The translations under genes and the position numbers were made by a program. Under the pieces are notes generated by a model. It saw only the letters and a program-made list of their open reading frames with translations. It was not told where the DNA came from and did not search any database. This document shows, piece after piece, positions 32,529 to 34,753 of a stretch of DNA of 34,753 bases. Each line of letters begins with the position of its first letter. Position 1 is the stretch's first letter. Source of the stretch: DATLZB01 sp035574175 (GTDB lineage: Bacteria; Pseudomonadota; Alphaproteobacteria; Rhizobiales; Hyphomicrobiaceae); NCBI GenBank assembly GCA_035574175.1, contig DATLZB010000225.1:1-34753 (forward strand), written 5' to 3'.

Positions 32529-33929
32529 ATGGTGGAGCAGGGAACGGGCAGGATGGAATACAGCGCAGCACCGTTGCGCCTTGACATCACAAAGAACCTC
32601 TGCACGTTCCTCTCAAGCGTGACCTACGAGGACCTACCGGAGGCCGCGGTGCACGCTGCACGCCGCGGCGTGCTGGACTGGCTCGGTTGCGCACTAGCGG
32701 CGTGTCGGGACCCGAAGATCGAGGTCACTCTCTCGGTGCTTAAGGCAGCGGGCACATCCCGCCAGGCGAGCGTGATCGGCCGAGATTTGAAGCTCGGCCT
32801 GCTCGAAGCACCGCTCGTCAACGGCCAGATGGGCCACCTGCTCGATTTCGACGACACCCACATGGGGGGCGTGGTGCTGCATACGAGCTCCCCCGTGCTT
32901 CCCGCTCTCCTGGCGCTCTCCGAGATGCGGACCGTCAGCGGGCGCGAACTCATCGCGGCCTATGCCGTCGGCTTCGAGGCGGGCGTGCGCGTCGGCAAGG
33001 CGTCTCCCGCCCACCACGAGGGCGGCTGGCACTTGACCGGCACGCTCGGCACGATCGCGGCCGGTGCTGCGGCGGCGCGGCTCCTCCGCCTTGACGCGCA
33101 GGGCATGACGCATGCGCTCGGGCTCGCCGCGACGCAGGCCGCCGGTATGCAGCAGAACCGCGGCACCATGGCTAAGTCGTTCCATGCCGGCCGGGCCGCC
33201 TCGAACGGGTTGCTCGCAGCGCTGCTGGCCGAGCGCGGCTTCGACAGCTCGGAGGAGATCATCGAAGGGCGGCGCGGGTTCTGCCGCATCTACAGCGCGA
33301 TCGCGCGGCCTGAGTTGGCCCTCGAAGGGCTCGGCAACCGCTGGGAGATCGCCCGCAACGGACACAAGCCCTACGCCTGCGGCGTCGTCCTGCACCCGAC
33401 CATCGACGCCGTCATTGCGCTGCGCGAAAAATCGGGCCTTGCCGCCGCGCAGGTTGAGCGCATCGAGTTGCGCGTGCATCCTTTAGCCGTTCGGATCACC
33501 GGCATCGCCGAGCCTCAGAGCGGCCTGCAGGCCAAGTTCAGCCTCGCTCATTCGGCGGCGGTGGCATTCCTCGACAGGAGCGCCGGCATCGCCCAGTATA
33601 GCGACGAGCGCGCCAGGGCGAGGGAGGTGGTTGCGCTGCGCGGGAAGATCAGCGCCGCCGCTGACGATTCGTTACGCAAGGACGAAGCGCATGGCTGCCT
33701 TGTTGCCACTTCGGGCGAGCGCTTCCAATGGCATGTCGAGCACGCGAGTGGGACGGTCGAGAACCCGATGTCGGATGCGGCAATCGGGGCCAAGTTCCTC
33801 GCCAATGCCGTTCCCGTCCTCGGCGAGGAACGCGCAAGGCGGCTGGCGCAGGAGGTGTGGCGCCTCGATGAGCTGGCCGACGTTGCGCCGCTGATCGCAC
33901 TCGCCGCATATCCGTCATCAGGCAGCTAG
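32529..33929 (+). CDS. MmgE/PrpD family protein, canonical type
   Basis: A 466-residue MmgE/PrpD protein with the standard motifs: 'NGQMGHLLDFDDTHMGGVVL' (98-117), 'GGWHLTGTLGTIAAGAAAAR' (His168), 'MAKSFHAGRAASNG' (Lys216, His219) and 'KPYACGVVLHPTIDA' (Lys280, His289). It is therefore different in active site from the two other PrpD proteins in the block. It likely dehydrates or decarboxylates a citrate-like acid. The start is uncertain: ATG 32496 overlaps the SDR stop (ATGA), ATG 32529 follows GGAG, and ATG 32553 follows GGCAGG and gives the tightest family N-terminus. The TctB gene begins 16 bp after its stop. Confidence 0.92.
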   Translation: MVEQGTGRMEYSAAPLRLDITKNLCTFLSSVTYEDLPEAAVHAARRGVLDWLGCALAACRDPKIEVTLSVLKAAGTSRQASVIGRDLKLGLLEAPLVNGQMGHLLDFDDTHMGGVVLHTSSPVLPALLALSEMRTVSGRELIAAYAVGFEAGVRVGKASPAHHEGGWHLTGTLGTIAAGAAAARLLRLDAQGMTHALGLAATQAAGMQQNRGTMAKSFHAGRAASNGLLAALLAERGFDSSEEIIEGRRGFCRIYSAIARPELALEGLGNRWEIARNGHKPYACGVVLHPTIDAVIALREKSGLAAAQVERIELRVHPLAVRITGIAEPQSGLQAKFSLAHSAAVAFLDRSAGIAQYSDERARAREVVALRGKISAAADDSLRKDEAHGCLVATSGERFQWHVEHASGTVENPMSDAAIGAKFLANAVPVLGEERARRLAQEVWRLDELADVAPLIALAAYPSSGS

Positions 33930-33945
33930 AGCCGGGGGAGGAGCC

Positions 33946-34416
33946 ATGCTTAACCGCATTTTGAAGGATGCCGATGTGCTGTCGGGCTCACTGCTCGCCG
34001 GCCTCGGCGTGTACATCATCATGGAGGCCAGCCAGTGGGAGGCCTACACGGCGGGCGGACCCGGTCCCGGTTTTTTCCCGATCTGGTATGGGCTCGCCAT
34101 CGTCGGCCTGTCGCTGGGGCTCGTGATCAGCAAGATCCTCAACGGCAAGGGCGAGGAGGAGGGAGGCATCGATTGGAGCGGAGCGCCGCGCGCGTTCGGC
34201 GCTTGGGCGATGTTCGCCGCAGCCGGCGCCCTGCTGCAGCCGCTCGGCTTCGTGCTGAGCTTCGCGCTGCTCACGTTCTTCATGGTCGTGGCGGTGTTCC
34301 GGCAGTCGGTGCTCACCGCCCTACTGACGGCACTCGGCTGCACGGTGGGCTTCTACCTCGTTTTCCCGGTGGCACTGGGCGTCGATCTGCCCGCCTCCCC
34401 GTTCGGAGTTTTCTGA
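33946..34416 (+). CDS. Tripartite tricarboxylate transporter TctB family protein
   Basis: Small membrane subunit of a TTT-type importer, 156 residues with about four helices ('SLLAGLGVYIIMEASQW', 'WYGLAIVGLSLGLVI', 'WAMFAAAGALLQPLGFVL', 'TALGCTVGFYLVFPVALGV'). The 'GGPGPGFFPIWYG' segment is typical of TctB. A GGGGGAGGAG ribosome site precedes the ATG. The TctA gene starts one base after its stop, the usual TctB-TctA order. The matching substrate-binding protein is probably the one at 24629-25717. Confidence 0.93.
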   Translation: MLNRILKDADVLSGSLLAGLGVYIIMEASQWEAYTAGGPGPGFFPIWYGLAIVGLSLGLVISKILNGKGEEEGGIDWSGAPRAFGAWAMFAAAGALLQPLGFVLSFALLTFFMVVAVFRQSVLTALLTALGCTVGFYLVFPVALGVDLPASPFGVF

Positions 34417-34417
34417 G

Positions 34418-34753
34418 ATGGACGTCGTCAACGGCCTCATGCACGGCTTCGCCGTCGCGCTACAGCCGGGCAATCTCCTTTGGTGCTTCGTCGGCTGCTT
34501 CCTCGGCACCATCATCGGCGTGCTGCCGGGGCTCGGTCCGGCCGCGACCATCGCCCTGCTGCTGCCCGTCACCTTCCACATGGATCCGACCGGCGCCATC
34601 ATCATGTTGGCCGGCATCTACTACGGCGCCAAGTACGGCGGATCGACCACCTCGATCCTGCTCAACATGCCTGGCGAAAGCTCGTCGGTGGTCACCTGCA
34701 TCGACGGCTACCAGATGGCGCGGCGCGGCCGTGCGGGCGCAGCACTCGGCATC
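34418..34753 (+). CDS. Tripartite tricarboxylate transporter TctA family permease, 3' end outside window
   Basis: First 112 codons of the large TctA membrane subunit; the rest lies beyond the window. The TctA signature is visible: 'FVGCFLGTIIGVLPGLGPAA', then 'TIALLLPVTFHMDPTGAIIM', 'GIYYGAKYGGSTTSILLNMP' and 'GESSSVVTCIDGYQMARRGR'. The family forms the secondary, cation-driven transport channel that works with TctB and a Bug-type binding protein. Full-length members are about 500 residues. Confidence 0.95.
   Translation, partial: MDVVNGLMHGFAVALQPGNLLWCFVGCFLGTIIGVLPGLGPAATIALLLPVTFHMDPTGAIIMLAGIYYGAKYGGSTTSILLNMPGESSSVVTCIDGYQMARRGRAGAALGI

Overview
This is a GC-rich, gene-dense chromosomal stretch that reads as an alphaproteobacterium, most likely of the order Hyphomicrobiales (Rhizobiales) or a close relative. 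The reasons are the gene content (a DUF459-type SGNH hydrolase, an MltB-type transglycosylase with a C-terminal peptidoglycan-binding domain, thiO-thiS-thiG-thiE, DUF1127, CsbD and DUF1328 stress proteins, and a tripartite tricarboxylate transporter) and the codon use. No tRNA, rRNA, insertion sequence, phage gene or CRISPR array was seen. No species name is claimed.

Positions 1-10100 are mostly housekeeping and cell-envelope genes: a partial SGNH hydrolase and a lytic transglycosylase (minus strand), galE and galU reading away from each other (UDP-galactose and UDP-glucose supply), an arabinose-5-phosphate isomerase (Kdo supply for lipopolysaccharide), an NfeD/SPFH membrane pair, ferrochelatase, and an O-antigen ligase-like membrane protein. 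Positions 10124-12882 hold a compact minus-strand thiamine-thiazole operon (thiO, thiS, thiG, thiE) without thiC and without a recognisable TPP riboswitch. A gamma-glutamyltransferase lies just upstream. Positions 15012-17383 hold an unrecognised membrane protein, two small stress-type proteins (CsbD, DUF1328) and a trypsin/PDZ protein that has lost its catalytic triad.

Positions 17601-34753 form a long catabolic block, almost all on the plus strand. In order: DUF35 OB-fold protein and thiolase, IclR-type regulator, class III CoA-transferase, SDR-like protein, MmgE/PrpD protein, isocitrate-lyase-superfamily protein, Bug-type periplasmic binding protein, (minus-strand hot-dog thioesterase), dienelactone-hydrolase-like protein, a 92-residue conserved protein, TcuA and TcuB (tricarballylate dehydrogenase and its electron-transfer partner), (minus-strand DUF1127), a second PrpD, a second SDR-like protein, a third PrpD, TctB, and the start of TctA, which runs off the window. 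The likely theme is uptake and CoA-dependent breakdown of a tricarballylate-like or branched polycarboxylic acid. The substrate cannot be told from sequence alone.

The most interesting signal is that this block carries two SDR-PrpD pairs in which both partners depart from their families' active-site signatures in the same way. Both SDR-like proteins lack three of the four catalytic tetrad residues and one glycine of the cofactor motif. Both paired PrpD proteins share altered active-site motifs, while the third PrpD in the block is canonical. This looks like a duplicated, divergent two-protein module of unknown chemistry.
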